This document shows positions 32,700-40,211 of a DNA stretch of 64,000 bases, piece by piece. This stretch comes from UM-FILTER-38-24 sp041663205 (GTDB taxonomy: Bacteria > Patescibacteriota > Gracilibacteria > UBA1369 > LOWO2-01-FULL-3): positions 1 to 64,000 of the forward strand of contig JBAZQZ010000003.1 of assembly GCA_041663205.1 (NCBI GenBank), given 5' to 3'. How positions within the stretch are numbered: the first letter of the stretch is position 1; every line of letters begins with the position of its first letter. A program made the position numbers and the translations under genes. The notes under the pieces were generated by a model. It was not told where the DNA came from. It saw only the letters and a list, made by a program, of their open reading frames with translations, and ran no database searches.

Positions 32700-33119
32700 T
32701 TATTTTATGTTAGAGCTTATGAATTTACATTTTATCGGCAGTTTGTATGCGGCCAATTTCATCGCTTCTCTTGCCGTTGCTTCGTCCACGCCTTCCATTT
32801 CGAATAAAATTCTTCCGGGATGGACAGGGCAAACGAACAATTCAGGTGCTCCTTTTCCGCTTCCCATAGGTACTTCTTGCGCTTTCTTCGTCAACGGTTT
32901 GTGTGGGAATATTGTGATCCAAATTTTACCTCCTCTTTTTATGAATCTTGTCATCGATCTTCTTGCCGCTTCGATTTGTCTTGATGTTAATTCTTTTGCT
33001 TCCATCGCTTTCAGTCCGTAGGTTCCGAACGAGAGCCTGTTTCCGCGCATCGCGATGCCTTTTGTGTCGGATCTTCCTCTTTGAGCTTTCCTGTGTTTTT
33101 GCTTTCTTGGTGCTAACAT
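32700..33119 (-). CDS. rplP: 50S ribosomal protein L16
   Basis: L16 (uL16) contacts A-site tRNA. Motifs are PRKQKHRKAQRGR, FGTYGLKAMEAKELTSRQIEAARRSMTRFIKRGGKIWITIFPHKPLTKK (hallmark AARRA..R..KRGGK.WI.IFPD.P) and MGSGKGAPELFVCPVHPGRILFEMEGV. The 139-aa length is typical. Confidence 0.96.
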   Translation of the reverse strand: MLAPRKQKHRKAQRGRSDTKGIAMRGNRLSFGTYGLKAMEAKELTSRQIEAARRSMTRFIKRGGKIWITIFPHKPLTKKAQEVPMGSGKGAPELFVCPVHPGRILFEMEGVDEATAREAMKLAAYKLPIKCKFISSNIK

Positions 33120-33120
33120 A

Positions 33121-33804
33121 TTAAGCCTGTTTAAGTTCTTCTATTTGTTGATAAAGTTTTGAGGCAAGGTCTTTTTTGAAGACGTCCCCTCTGTAAATCC
33201 ATACTTTTATTCCGATTTTTCCGTAAGTTGTGTAGGCGGGTAATGATGCGTAGTCGATGTCGGCTCTGAATGTATGTAACGGGATTTTTCCTCTTGCGTA
33301 GAATTCGCTGCGTGAAATTTCAACTCCGTTCAAACGTCCTCCAACATATATTTTTGCTCCCATCGCTCCGGCTTCCATCGCTTTTTCGACTGCCATTTTT
33401 GTGGCTCTTCTGTAAGAAACTCTTTTTTCGATTTGTTTTGCGATTGATTCTGCGACAACTTTTGCCTCGAGCATCGGTTTCTTGATCTCTTTGATGTTAA
33501 TAAGGAATGTTTCTTTATATTTTTTTACAAGAATGTCTTTCAATTTTTCAATCACTTCTCCTCCTCTTCCGATTATAAGTCCCGGTTTTGCCGTGTGAAT
33601 ATTGATTATCACTTTGCCTTGGGTTCTCATTATTTCGATTTTCCCGATTCCTTCAGCCTCAGGCAGATTTTTTATTATCAATGCTTCAAGGCTTATGTCT
33701 TGCAGGAACAATTTTTTGAATTCTTTTTTCTCCGCGAACCATTTTGAATCCCAATCTCTGGTGATTCTCATTCTAATGATTTTTGGATTTACTTTGTGTC
33801 CCAT
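33121..33804 (-). CDS. rpsC: 30S ribosomal protein S3
   Basis: S3 (uS3) shapes the mRNA entry channel. It begins MGHKVNPKIIRMRITRDWDSKWF, contains a KH domain with the GLIIGRGGEVIEKL loop, and ends with VWIYRGDVF. ARGKIPLHTFRADIDY is a C-terminal hallmark. The 227-aa length is normal. It starts 15 bp after rplV. Confidence 0.96.
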   Translation of the reverse strand: MGHKVNPKIIRMRITRDWDSKWFAEKKEFKKLFLQDISLEALIIKNLPEAEGIGKIEIMRTQGKVIINIHTAKPGLIIGRGGEVIEKLKDILVKKYKETFLINIKEIKKPMLEAKVVAESIAKQIEKRVSYRRATKMAVEKAMEAGAMGAKIYVGGRLNGVEISRSEFYARGKIPLHTFRADIDYASLPAYTTYGKIGIKVWIYRGDVFKKDLASKLYQQIEELKQA

Positions 33805-33819
33805 TGGCTTTGTTAATAA

Positions 33820-34164
33820 TTATTTAGTTTTTTCTGTTTTAACAGCTTCAACTTTTATAGTTACGTGTGCGTTTCTCTTTAAGATCGGGTGCATCCTTCC
33901 TCTTGAAATCGGTACGCTTCTCTTGAATGTTGTTCCTTCGGTTATAACAATTTCTTTTATTTTCAGGTCTTCCAATTTTTGTTTGTTGTTTTCCACTGCG
34001 TTTGCCGCCGCCGATTTGATCGCTTTGGAAAGGATTTTTGCTCCTTTCTTCGGTGTAAATCTCAGGATATCAAGCGCGTTTTGAACCATTTCTTTTCTCA
34101 CCAACGCGGCTACGAGATTTAATTTTTTTGATGTTATCCTTGCTTGTCTTATAGTTGCTTTCAT
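33820..34164 (-). CDS. rplV: 50S ribosomal protein L22
   Basis: L22 (uL22) lines the exit tunnel. The sequence shows RQARITSKKLNLVAALVRKEMVQNALDILRFTPKKGAKILSKAIKSAAANA and ends with SRGRMHPILKRNAHVTIKVE; ISRGRM.PI.KR..HITV.V is the hallmark. The 114-aa length is normal. Confidence 0.95.
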   Translation of the reverse strand: MKATIRQARITSKKLNLVAALVRKEMVQNALDILRFTPKKGAKILSKAIKSAAANAVENNKQKLEDLKIKEIVITEGTTFKRSVPISRGRMHPILKRNAHVTIKVEAVKTEKTK

Positions 34165-34176
34165 TTTTTTTGATTA

Positions 34177-34455
34177 TTATGCTTCCGCTTTGGCTAGTTT
34201 ACCTCCGTGAATCTTGAATTTTGTAGTAGGGGAGAATTCACCGAGTTTGTGTCCCACCATGTTTTCCGTGACGTAGACCGGGATAAATTGGTTTCCGTTG
34301 TGGACTGCGAATGTGTGTCCTACGAAGTCCGGTGAGATGCTACAGTCGCGCGACCATGTTTTTATCGGGTGTTTCTGTCCGGCAGAGTCCAGTTTTTCAA
34401 CTTTTTTCGTGAGTTTCGGGTCTATGTATGGTCCTTTTTTTGAACTTCTAGCCAT
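34177..34455 (-). CDS. rpsS: 30S ribosomal protein S19
   Basis: S19 (uS19) is in the 30S head with S13. The sequence ARSSKKGPYIDPKLTKKVEKL, IKTWSRDCSISPDFVGHTFAVHNGNQFIPVYVTENMVGHKLGEFSPT matches the family nearly throughout; MVGHKLGEF is the hallmark. The 92-aa length is standard. Confidence 0.96.
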   Translation of the reverse strand: MARSSKKGPYIDPKLTKKVEKLDSAGQKHPIKTWSRDCSISPDFVGHTFAVHNGNQFIPVYVTENMVGHKLGEFSPTTKFKIHGGKLAKAEA

Positions 34456-34471
34456 GGTTTTTATTAATTAA

Positions 34472-35305
34472 TTATTTCCTTCTTCGATCTTTTACGATCA
34501 TCTTGTTAGTGAATTTGCGTCTTCTTGTTTTGAATCCAAGCGCCGGCATTCCCCATGGAGTTTTTGGGTATTTCAAGCCGATACTACATCCTCCTTCTCC
34601 TCCTCCATGTGGATGATCGCACGGGTTCATAGCTTTTCCTCTTACTTGAGGTCTGCGTCCCATGTGTCTTGTTCTTCCCGCTTTACCTATTGAGATATTG
34701 CTGTGTTCGATATTTCCGACTGTTCCCAATGTGGCGTAGCAGGTTTTTCCCGTTAATCTTGTCTCTCCTGAAGGCATTTGTATTTGGGCGTGAGTGCCCT
34801 CCAGAGAAACAAGCTTAATTATCGCTCCCGCGCTTCTTCCAAGTTTTCCACCAAGTCCTTCTTGCAATTCCACTTCATAAATATTGTATCCGACAGGAAT
34901 GTTTTTGATCATCATCCTGTTTCCGTCTTTGATTTTTGCCTTCTCTTTGCAGATAACATTGTCTCCGACTTTTATTCCTTCCGGTGCAACATGGTATCTT
35001 TTTTCTCCGTCCACGTATTGTACCAACATGATTCTTGATGTGCGATTCGGATCGTATTCGACGGTTTTTATTATTCCTTCAATGTCCAGTTTGTCTGTTC
35101 TGTTGAAGTCTATAAATCTGTATCTTCTGCGTGTTCCGCCTCCTCTGTGTCTGACTGTTATTCTTCCAACGTTGTTTCTTCCTGAATGCTTTTTCAGTGT
35201 TGCAGTAAGGCTTTTTTCAGGGGTTGACTTTGTGATTTCTTCGAATGAAGATATCGTCATTTGTCTTCTTCCCGGTGTAATTGGTTTAAATTTCTTTAGC
35301 GTCAT
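34472..35305 (-). CDS. rplB: 50S ribosomal protein L2
   Basis: L2 (uL2) binds near the peptidyl transferase centre. Motifs include HSGRNNVGRITVRHRGGGTRRRYR, TGKTCYATLGTVGN and the catalytic-region HPHGGGEGG in CDHPHGGGEGGCSIGLKYP, followed by a basic KTRRRKFTNKMIV tail. The 277-aa length is standard. Confidence 0.97.
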   Translation of the reverse strand: MTLKKFKPITPGRRQMTISSFEEITKSTPEKSLTATLKKHSGRNNVGRITVRHRGGGTRRRYRFIDFNRTDKLDIEGIIKTVEYDPNRTSRIMLVQYVDGEKRYHVAPEGIKVGDNVICKEKAKIKDGNRMMIKNIPVGYNIYEVELQEGLGGKLGRSAGAIIKLVSLEGTHAQIQMPSGETRLTGKTCYATLGTVGNIEHSNISIGKAGRTRHMGRRPQVRGKAMNPCDHPHGGGEGGCSIGLKYPKTPWGMPALGFKTRRRKFTNKMIVKDRRRK

Positions 35306-35308
35306 GGA

Positions 35309-35614
35309 TTATTTTTCTTTAACAGTTTTAAATTTATTCGGATCGAATGTTTTGTTGCCTTTGAGGCTTACGATCGCTTTTTTGTGCATCGGTCTTTTTA
35401 CCATAGGGTAGCCTCTTTTTACCAAGCGTTCTTTTTTCGGAACAATCATTATTTTTACTTCTGCGACGTCTACGCCGTAAAGTTTCTTGATGTCATTTTT
35501 GATTGCGATTTTCGTGGCGTCTTTTTGTACTTTGAACACGTATCTTTTCGCTTCTTGTTGGCGTGAGCTTTTCTCAGTTTGCGCCGGTCCGATTATTGTG
35601 CTTAATCCTTGCAT
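35309..35614 (-). CDS. rplW: 50S ribosomal protein L23
   Basis: L23 (uL23) is the exit-site docking point for trigger factor and SRP. The 101-aa protein shows IGPAQTEKSSRQQEAKRYVFKVQKDATKIAIKNDIKKLYGVDVAEVKIM, which matches T.KS......Y.F.V...ANK..I...IE..F.V.V, and a Gly-poor basic end. It lies between rplD and rplB. Confidence 0.94.
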   Translation of the reverse strand: MQGLSTIIGPAQTEKSSRQQEAKRYVFKVQKDATKIAIKNDIKKLYGVDVAEVKIMIVPKKERLVKRGYPMVKRPMHKKAIVSLKGNKTFDPNKFKTVKEK

Positions 35615-35617
35615 TTT

Positions 35618-36247
35618 TTATTGCTTTAAGAATGTTTCTTTTAGTTTATCCATAGCGTTTTTCAGTATAACGACAGTTCTGTATTTTTGTAAGTCTTCGA
35701 TGTTTATGTATTGTGCCAAAATTGTTTTTACTTCCGGAATGTTTTTGCTTGATCTCGTGATTGCAGTGTCTTTTTCGGCGAGTAGGAATAATGCGTTTCT
35801 TTCAATCGGCAGTTTTTTTAGCATTTCCGCGAACATTTTTGTCTTTAATGTCGATGATTCGTATCCTTCCAATGCGATGATTCCGTTTTCTCTGGCTTTC
35901 TCCGATAATGCTGAGAACAAAGCTATTTTTCTTTGTTTTTTTGGCATGTTTTTTGAGAAATTTCTTGTGTTCAATGGTCCAAATAATACTGCGCCTCCTT
36001 TCCATTGTGCGGATCTGATTGATCCTTGTCTTGAGCGCCCGGAATGTTTTTGAGGACGCGGTTTGATTCCACCTCCACGAACGAATTTCTTTGTTTTTGT
36101 GTGAGCAATGGCGATTCTTCGGTTTGCCGATTGCATTACAAGCGCTTGGTGGATCAAGTCTTTATTAAACGGAATTTCGAACATTTCTTTTGGAAGCTCG
36201 AGTGTCCCCGTTTTTTCTCCCGATTGTTTGTATAAATCTACTTTCAT
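35618..36247 (-). CDS. rplD: 50S ribosomal protein L4
   Basis: L4 (uL4) extends into the tunnel and, in E. coli, represses the S10 operon. The long loop has RGGGIKPRPQKHSGRSRQGSIRSAQWKGGAVLFGP, whose KQKGTGRARQGS.RSP...GG...GP pattern is the hallmark. The C-terminal Rossmann-like half has KIALFSALSEKA. The 209-aa length is normal. Confidence 0.95.
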   Translation of the reverse strand: MKVDLYKQSGEKTGTLELPKEMFEIPFNKDLIHQALVMQSANRRIAIAHTKTKKFVRGGGIKPRPQKHSGRSRQGSIRSAQWKGGAVLFGPLNTRNFSKNMPKKQRKIALFSALSEKARENGIIALEGYESSTLKTKMFAEMLKKLPIERNALFLLAEKDTAITRSSKNIPEVKTILAQYINIEDLQKYRTVVILKNAMDKLKETFLKQ

Positions 36248-36254
36248 GTGTGTA

Positions 36255-36839
36255 TTATTTCTTTATTATTACCAATCCGTTTTTGGCTCCCGGAACCGCT
36301 CCTTTCAGTCCGACCAAGTTTTTTTCGATGTCCAGGTAAGCGACTTGTACTTTGTGAATTGTGACTTGATCCGTTCCCATGTGGCCCGGTAATTTTTTCC
36401 CTTTTTCGACTCTTCCCGGTTTTGCTCTGGGACCGATTGATCCCGGTTCTCTGTGGTGATGTGAGCCATGGCTCATAGGTCCGCAGGCGAAATTGTGCCT
36501 CTTGATTACACCTTGGAAACCTTTTCCTTTTGAAATTCCCGTAACTATCACTTCTTTAACGTCTTTTAAGGATTCGCATGTTACTGCGTCTCCTTTGTTG
36601 TAGTTTGCGGTTTCTTCTGCTGTGATTTTAAATTCTCTTACGTGGGCGAATTTTTTTGTCTTTGTAGGTTTTTTCAATTTGGAAAAACCGAGGACTATCG
36701 CCGGATATCCGTCTTTTTCAACCGTCTTCACTTGTGCCACTTCGTTTGGTTCACAATGTATGACAGTAATCGGGATCACGCGGCCGTCGTCTTGTATAAG
36801 ACGGGTCATTCCTATTTTTTTGCCGAGAATTCCTGACAT
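36255..36839 (-). CDS. rplC: 50S ribosomal protein L3
   Basis: L3 (uL3) begins 50S assembly. It starts MSGILGKKIGMTRLIQDDGRVIPITVIHCEPNEV and has KGKGFQGVIKRHNFACGPMSHGSHHHREPGSIG, a loop reaching the peptidyl transferase centre, followed by GKKLPGHMGTDQVTI. The 194-aa length is on the short side. rpsJ, its usual upstream neighbour, is 2 kb away here, and rplC has its own promoter. Confidence 0.96.
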   Translation of the reverse strand: MSGILGKKIGMTRLIQDDGRVIPITVIHCEPNEVAQVKTVEKDGYPAIVLGFSKLKKPTKTKKFAHVREFKITAEETANYNKGDAVTCESLKDVKEVIVTGISKGKGFQGVIKRHNFACGPMSHGSHHHREPGSIGPRAKPGRVEKGKKLPGHMGTDQVTIHKVQVAYLDIEKNLVGLKGAVPGAKNGLVIIKK

Positions 36840-36939
36840 AATTTGTATTGGTTAATCCCTTAAATCGGGAAGCTTTAAAAGATTTTCGACTCTTTAAACC
36901 CTTTAAAACTTTTTTAACTTGCTAGTCAATCGCCGTTAG

Positions 36940-36968
36940 AATATACAGATGAGTTTTTGGGTAGTCAA
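36940..36968 (-). promoter_or_regulatory. Promoter of the rplC ribosomal operon
   Basis: On the minus strand TTGACT (36963-36968) and TATATT (36940-36945) are exactly 17 nt apart. The predicted leader to rplC is about 95 nt and contains repeated CTTTAAA text and a short CCC..GGG hairpin near the start codon. A weaker TTGACT-like box at 36924-36929 might serve a second start. Confidence 0.75.
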
Positions 36969-37014
36969 GAGAATTTTTTCGTGAGAGGGAAGGGAGAATG
37001 TATTTATTCAAAAA

Positions 37015-37410
37015 CTAGTTCTCTCCTTGCCTTTGTGGTTGTGGAAGGTCTCTTGCTTGATTTCGTGCAAAGTTTGCGTCGGTATTGTCTGCAATTTCTT
37101 TTGCGCCATAGTGCGCACATGCTGTGGACATTTTTTGTAGCGCGTCTGCATCCGATGATCTCGGGGTCATCCCTCTAAGGGTTACTGCGTTCGCCAGACA
37201 TGCGGCTACGGCTTTTAATGTTCCGTCGCATTGACACAGGACTTCTCCGTTCAAGGCGGTAACTGTTCTTTTTTTTCCGTTCAAAGCGGTGACTGTTCTT
37301 TTTTCTTCGTTCAAAGCGGTGACTGTTCTTCCTGTTCCTTCCGAAGTTTCTGCTATTTTGAATCGGTGATCTTTTTCGGCAAAGGTGGTAATTTCACAAT
37401 TTCGTGGCAT
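37015..37410 (-). CDS. 131-aa protein with three 10-residue tandem repeats
   Basis: I do not recognise this protein. Residues 28-57 are three copies of a ten-residue unit, RTVTALNEEK, RTVTALNGKK and RTVTALNGEV, encoded by three 30-bp tandem repeats at 37248-37337. Around them are a charged N-terminus (MPRNCEITTFAEKDH) and a helical C-terminal part with five Cys (CQC, AAC, AC) and a Gln/Pro-rich tail. No signal peptide is visible. It lies alone on the minus strand between rplC and the plus-strand cluster, behind its own good promoter. The near-identical DNA repeats suggest recent expansion. Confidence 0.55.
   Translation of the reverse strand: MPRNCEITTFAEKDHRFKIAETSEGTGRTVTALNEEKRTVTALNGKKRTVTALNGEVLCQCDGTLKAVAACLANAVTLRGMTPRSSDADALQKMSTACAHYGAKEIADNTDANFARNQARDLPQPQRQGEN
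37248..37337. repeat. Three 30-bp tandem repeats inside a coding sequence
   Basis: Units start at 37248, 37278 and 37308, each with the core CGTTCAAAGCGGTGACTG or a one- to two-base variant. The 30-bp period keeps the frame, so copy number could vary without breaking the 131-aa protein. Confidence 0.85.
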
Positions 37411-37442
37411 AAAAATTTTGTTAAATAATTAAATTGGGCGGC

Positions 37443-37472
37443 ATTGTAAATCGTTGGTGGGGTATATGTCAA
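37443..37472 (-). promoter_or_regulatory. Promoter of the 131-aa repeat protein
   Basis: On the minus strand TTGACA (37467-37472) and TACAAT (37443-37448) are 18 nt apart, about 33 nt before the start codon. The -35 box is a perfect consensus. Confidence 0.7.
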
Positions 37473-37576
37473 TATTTTGTATGTTTCCCCGGGGGAGCAA
37501 GAATTTTTAAAAAAAATATTGTGTTTGTCGGGGAATGATGATAAAACTGTATCCTTTGTTTATTAACCATAAATAT

Positions 37577-38293
37577 ATGATAGTAGAAATCGGTAAAGAT
37601 GCAGTTGGGGATGAGGGGGATGAGAGTGGAGTGGCTGGTGCTGAAAGTGAAGGCACTGTTCCGCATAGAATGACTGTTGAGGATTTGAAAAAATTTGGAA
37701 GTGTTGAGGCCATAGGGGCTGGAATTCGTGGCAGGCATAGAGAATCTTTTTCTTTCGGGAAAGGGGTTTTTGAGGCTGTTTTGGGTGAGGAGTCAATGTT
37801 TTTGGATGATATTTCGGCCGGGACTTTTACTTTGGACGGAGAATTGGAGGCTTATTGTTTGTCTTTTGACGGGGGAGTTGAAATCAGTAGAGGTGTGTTG
37901 GTAGGTCTTTTATCTAAGGGGGTGAGTGTTACTCATATAAAAGATGGGAGCGGGAGAATTGTTCTTAAGAAAATTTCTGTTTCTTTTAATCGTCTTGCGG
38001 AATTGACCGAATTGCCGAAGAGTTTGAGTGTAAGTGAGGGCGGGCGTGTTGGCGGTGTTGTTGAGAGATTGAGTGATTCAATGGCTATCAGGGAGGGGGT
38101 TGGGAGAATTGCGCCAGCTCTTTTGAGAAAGAGGGACTCGTCTGTGGCTAGGGACATTGGTGCCAGGGAAATTGAGAGAAGTCCCGGGACAGGAAGGAGG
38201 AGTGGAAGTGGAAGGTTTTTTGCGGTTAATCGCGATGGGGTGAGTACGGAAGTGGGGGGAGATGGTGGAGAAAAGGAAGGTGGCAAAGTTTAA
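37577..38293 (+). CDS. Hypothetical protein, paralogue of the next gene (238 aa)
   Basis: No named family. The ATG at 37577 (MIVEIGKDAVG) is preferred to 37535, because a possible promoter (TTGTGT, 17 nt, TAAAAC) lies just upstream. A central domain (about residues 45-145) contains SFGKGVFEAVL and, later, DGSGRIVLKKISVSFNRLAEL. The next protein has GFGKALFGEVL and FSGRNAFVRISYSDLARI at matching places, so the two look like diverged paralogues. The C-terminal third is Ser/Gly/Arg-rich and probably disordered. No signal peptide is seen. The gene lies opposite in direction to the ribosomal genes on both sides. Confidence 0.6.
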   Translation: MIVEIGKDAVGDEGDESGVAGAESEGTVPHRMTVEDLKKFGSVEAIGAGIRGRHRESFSFGKGVFEAVLGEESMFLDDISAGTFTLDGELEAYCLSFDGGVEISRGVLVGLLSKGVSVTHIKDGSGRIVLKKISVSFNRLAELTELPKSLSVSEGGRVGGVVERLSDSMAIREGVGRIAPALLRKRDSSVARDIGAREIERSPGTGRRSGSGRFFAVNRDGVSTEVGGDGGEKEGGKV

Positions 38294-38326
38294 ATTTTTT
38301 TAAAATATTTTTTAATTTTATAAATT

Positions 38327-38815
38327 ATGGATAGGCAAGGTGTTTCTTTGGAGGGAACAAGGACGGATAAGACTTTGGGAGGAACTGTGACGGTGGCGGA
38401 TATTGTGGAGCATTACCAGACTTTACAAGGGGTGAGGCTTTTGGGTTTTGGAAAAGCTTTGTTTGGAGAGGTTTTGGATTTGGTTTTAAGAGGCGGGTGG
38501 AAGGGGGAAGGTGAGGATAAGGGGGAAAATGAGGTTTCCGGTTTTTTTGATGAGTATCCGGACGGAGTTGCTTTTGATTTAAGAAATTTTACGTCGAGGG
38601 TCCAAAATGCGATTAGGAAGGTAGGAATCAGGTTTGAAGTCGAAGAATTTTCCGGACGAAATGCTTTCGTCAGAATTTCTTATTCCGATTTGGCGAGAAT
38701 TTCGGGAATTGAAATGGGGACTACCAAGAAATCGGCTGTTGAGGAAAAACCACGTGAACGTGTTCACGGAGGGATGAGTGAGACGAGAAGAAGAGTTACC
38801 GGTTGTGTAGAGTAG
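38327..38815 (+). CDS. Hypothetical protein with a possible winged-helix domain (162 aa)
   Basis: Residues about 25-130 form one domain: GFGKALFGEVLDLVLRGGW, an acidic insertion, then FDLRNFTSRVQNAIRKVGIRFEVEEF and SGRNAFVRISYSDLARI. The helix followed by VGIRFEVE and a beta end resembles modules of the 1745-aa protein (for example VAQRIQTHLQKIGFDVHIK), which suggests a winged helix. This link is by eye only. It starts 33 bp after the previous gene and ends 7 bp from the convergent rpsJ, with no terminator between. Confidence 0.6.
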   Translation: MDRQGVSLEGTRTDKTLGGTVTVADIVEHYQTLQGVRLLGFGKALFGEVLDLVLRGGWKGEGEDKGENEVSGFFDEYPDGVAFDLRNFTSRVQNAIRKVGIRFEVEEFSGRNAFVRISYSDLARISGIEMGTTKKSAVEEKPRERVHGGMSETRRRVTGCVE

Positions 38816-38822
38816 AAGGTTT

Positions 38823-39146
38823 CTAGTCTTCGGACAACATTTTGATCTCGATTTGAACGCCGGCCGGGAGGCTTAGGTTTGAGAGGGATTCGATGGTTTT
38901 TGGCGTTGTTTCACGGATGTCGATTAATCGGGAGTGTGTCCTGATTTCGAATTGTTCGCGCGAGTTTTTGTGCACGAATGTTGATCTGTTTACCGTGAAT
39001 TTTTCAGTTTTTGTCGGTAATGGAATCGGGCCTGCAATAATCGCTCCTGTTTTTTCGGCTGTGTCGATAATCAATTTTGTCGTTTCGTCTATTACCCTGT
39101 GGTCAAATGATTTGATTTTGATGCGAATCTTTTGCTTGTTTGCCAT
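38823..39146 (-). CDS. rpsJ: 30S ribosomal protein S10
   Basis: S10 (uS10) is in the 30S head and also partners NusB in antitermination. The sequence has KIRIKIKSFDHRVIDETTKLIIDTAEKTGA, GPIPLPTKTEKFTVNRSTFVHKNSREQFEIRTHSRLIDI, of which the PLPT and HKNSREQFE runs are hallmarks. The 107-aa length is normal. Here it is a lone gene with its own promoter, cut off from rplC by about 2 kb and from tuf by a plus-strand gene. Confidence 0.96.
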   Translation of the reverse strand: MANKQKIRIKIKSFDHRVIDETTKLIIDTAEKTGAIIAGPIPLPTKTEKFTVNRSTFVHKNSREQFEIRTHSRLIDIRETTPKTIESLSNLSLPAGVQIEIKMLSED

Positions 39147-39249
39147 GGTTTTGGTTGGTTATGTATTGTAGGCTCGAACTGTCCCGCTTGCTCGATGTGT
39201 TGAGTGGGCGAGTGATTTCCTAAAAACAGAAAATCAATTTTGTAATAGG

Positions 39250-39278
39250 TTTATATATGTTTGGGAGAGGGAAGTCAA
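39250..39278 (-). promoter_or_regulatory. Promoter of rpsJ
   Basis: On the minus strand TTGACT (39273-39278) and TATAAA (39250-39255) are 17 nt apart. The leader is about 95 nt and has several CTCG/CGAG complementary tracts (about 39173-39215) that could form alternative hairpins. Confidence 0.75.
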
Positions 39279-39314
39279 GAAAATTTGTTGCGATTTGTCT
39301 GTTTTCGGGCGAGA

Positions 39315-39343
39315 TTGACTTTTTTGCTGTTTTGGCTTATAAT
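39315..39343 (+). promoter_or_regulatory. Strong promoter of the 251-aa hypothetical gene
   Basis: TTGACT (39315-39320) and a perfect TATAAT (39338-39343) are 17 nt apart, 30 nt before the ATG at 39374. It is divergent from the rpsJ promoter, the two -35 boxes lying 36 bp apart. Confidence 0.8.
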
Positions 39344-39373
39344 AATACTGTAATAATTTGTTAAAATAATGTT

Positions 39374-40129
39374 ATGAGTGGTGATGCAAGACATGCCGAG
39401 TCTATCGGATTCCCTGTTGAGGAAGTTAGTACGGATGCAGGGGTTGACACTCGTGCGCGATCCATTGATTACGTGACTCCTTCTTGGCAGGTGAATGCGG
39501 GAGGAAACGGAGGTGGCAGTGAAGGAGGACCGGCCGGGGCAATGGAAGCCGGGAACTCTTCTCCGGAAGCCATAGATGAGGGTGTCGGTTCTTTGGGATT
39601 ATGCAGGATGATTGAGTCTGCGAGGGCGGCATTTGTTATGCGTTTTAAGGCTTTTTTGGCCAAGAATTTCGGTGGCATTGATTTGGGTGTTGATTTTGGA
39701 GCCTTGAGATTTTCCGCTGTCAGCGGGGAAGGCGGGCAGTTTTTGAGGGTGGAAGGGTTAAACGATTATCCTGTTTCCGTTGAGGGAGTGGACGTTTCGT
39801 TTTCTCAGCTTTGTTCTACGGAGGGGTTGAGAGTAACACCGAGGGGAGCTTTGTTTGAATTGGAAATTCCCGTTGATCTTTTTGATAGTAGGCCGGCGGT
39901 TAAGGGACAAATGCCGGAACAGGTGAATGTTGCGAGCCAAGTCGGGGTATCCGGGGCCGGCGAAGTGCCGGTTGCACCGCTTTCTGAGGCAACGAGGGTT
40001 TGGCCAACAGCTCAGTCTCCCGGTTCTGTTGCCGGAGCAATTCAAGAGAGAGTGTCCAGCGCTGTTCCCGAATTACCTCCTCGCAGGGATGATGAAAGCA
40101 TGGGGTTTGTGCCCGGTTCGATTGGATAA
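39374..40129 (+). CDS. Hypothetical 251-aa protein between rpsJ and tuf
   Basis: No family recognised. Residues 1-70 and 180-251 are Gly/Ser/Pro/Glu-rich and probably disordered. A central domain at about 75-180 has an amphipathic helix (SARAAFVMRFKAFLAKNF), then VDFGALRFSAVSGEGGQ and VEGVDVSFSQLCST, which weakly recall the SGR...ISVSF motif of the 37577 protein. It is followed by a bidirectional terminator facing tuf. It has one of the best promoters in the window, so it may be well expressed. Confidence 0.55.
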   Translation: MSGDARHAESIGFPVEEVSTDAGVDTRARSIDYVTPSWQVNAGGNGGGSEGGPAGAMEAGNSSPEAIDEGVGSLGLCRMIESARAAFVMRFKAFLAKNFGGIDLGVDFGALRFSAVSGEGGQFLRVEGLNDYPVSVEGVDVSFSQLCSTEGLRVTPRGALFELEIPVDLFDSRPAVKGQMPEQVNVASQVGVSGAGEVPVAPLSEATRVWPTAQSPGSVAGAIQERVSSAVPELPPRRDDESMGFVPGSIG

Positions 40130-40144
40130 AAGAAGTTGAATCAA

Positions 40145-40175
40145 AAAAAGACCCCCGGGTTAGGGAGGTCTTTTT
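40145..40175. terminator. Bidirectional intrinsic terminator
   Basis: GACC (40150-40153) and CCC (40154-40156) pair with GGG (40163-40165) and GGTC (40167-40170), leaving one bulged A. The stem is flanked by an A-tract and T-tract, so it can end the plus-strand 251-aa gene and the minus-strand tuf unit. Confidence 0.85.
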
Positions 40176-40211
40176 AAAATTTTCGTGAATCGATTTTCGG
40201 AGAGAGTCGTA

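Noticed and set aside
38753..38768. CGTGAAC/GTTCACG palindrome
   Set aside because: It lies inside a coding sequence with a two-base loop and no nearby promoter, so it is probably codon-driven chance.
39173..39215. tRNA-like or riboswitch-like fold in the rpsJ leader
   Set aside because: Complementary CTCG/CGAG tracts exist, but no cloverleaf, T-loop or known riboswitch core could be recognised.
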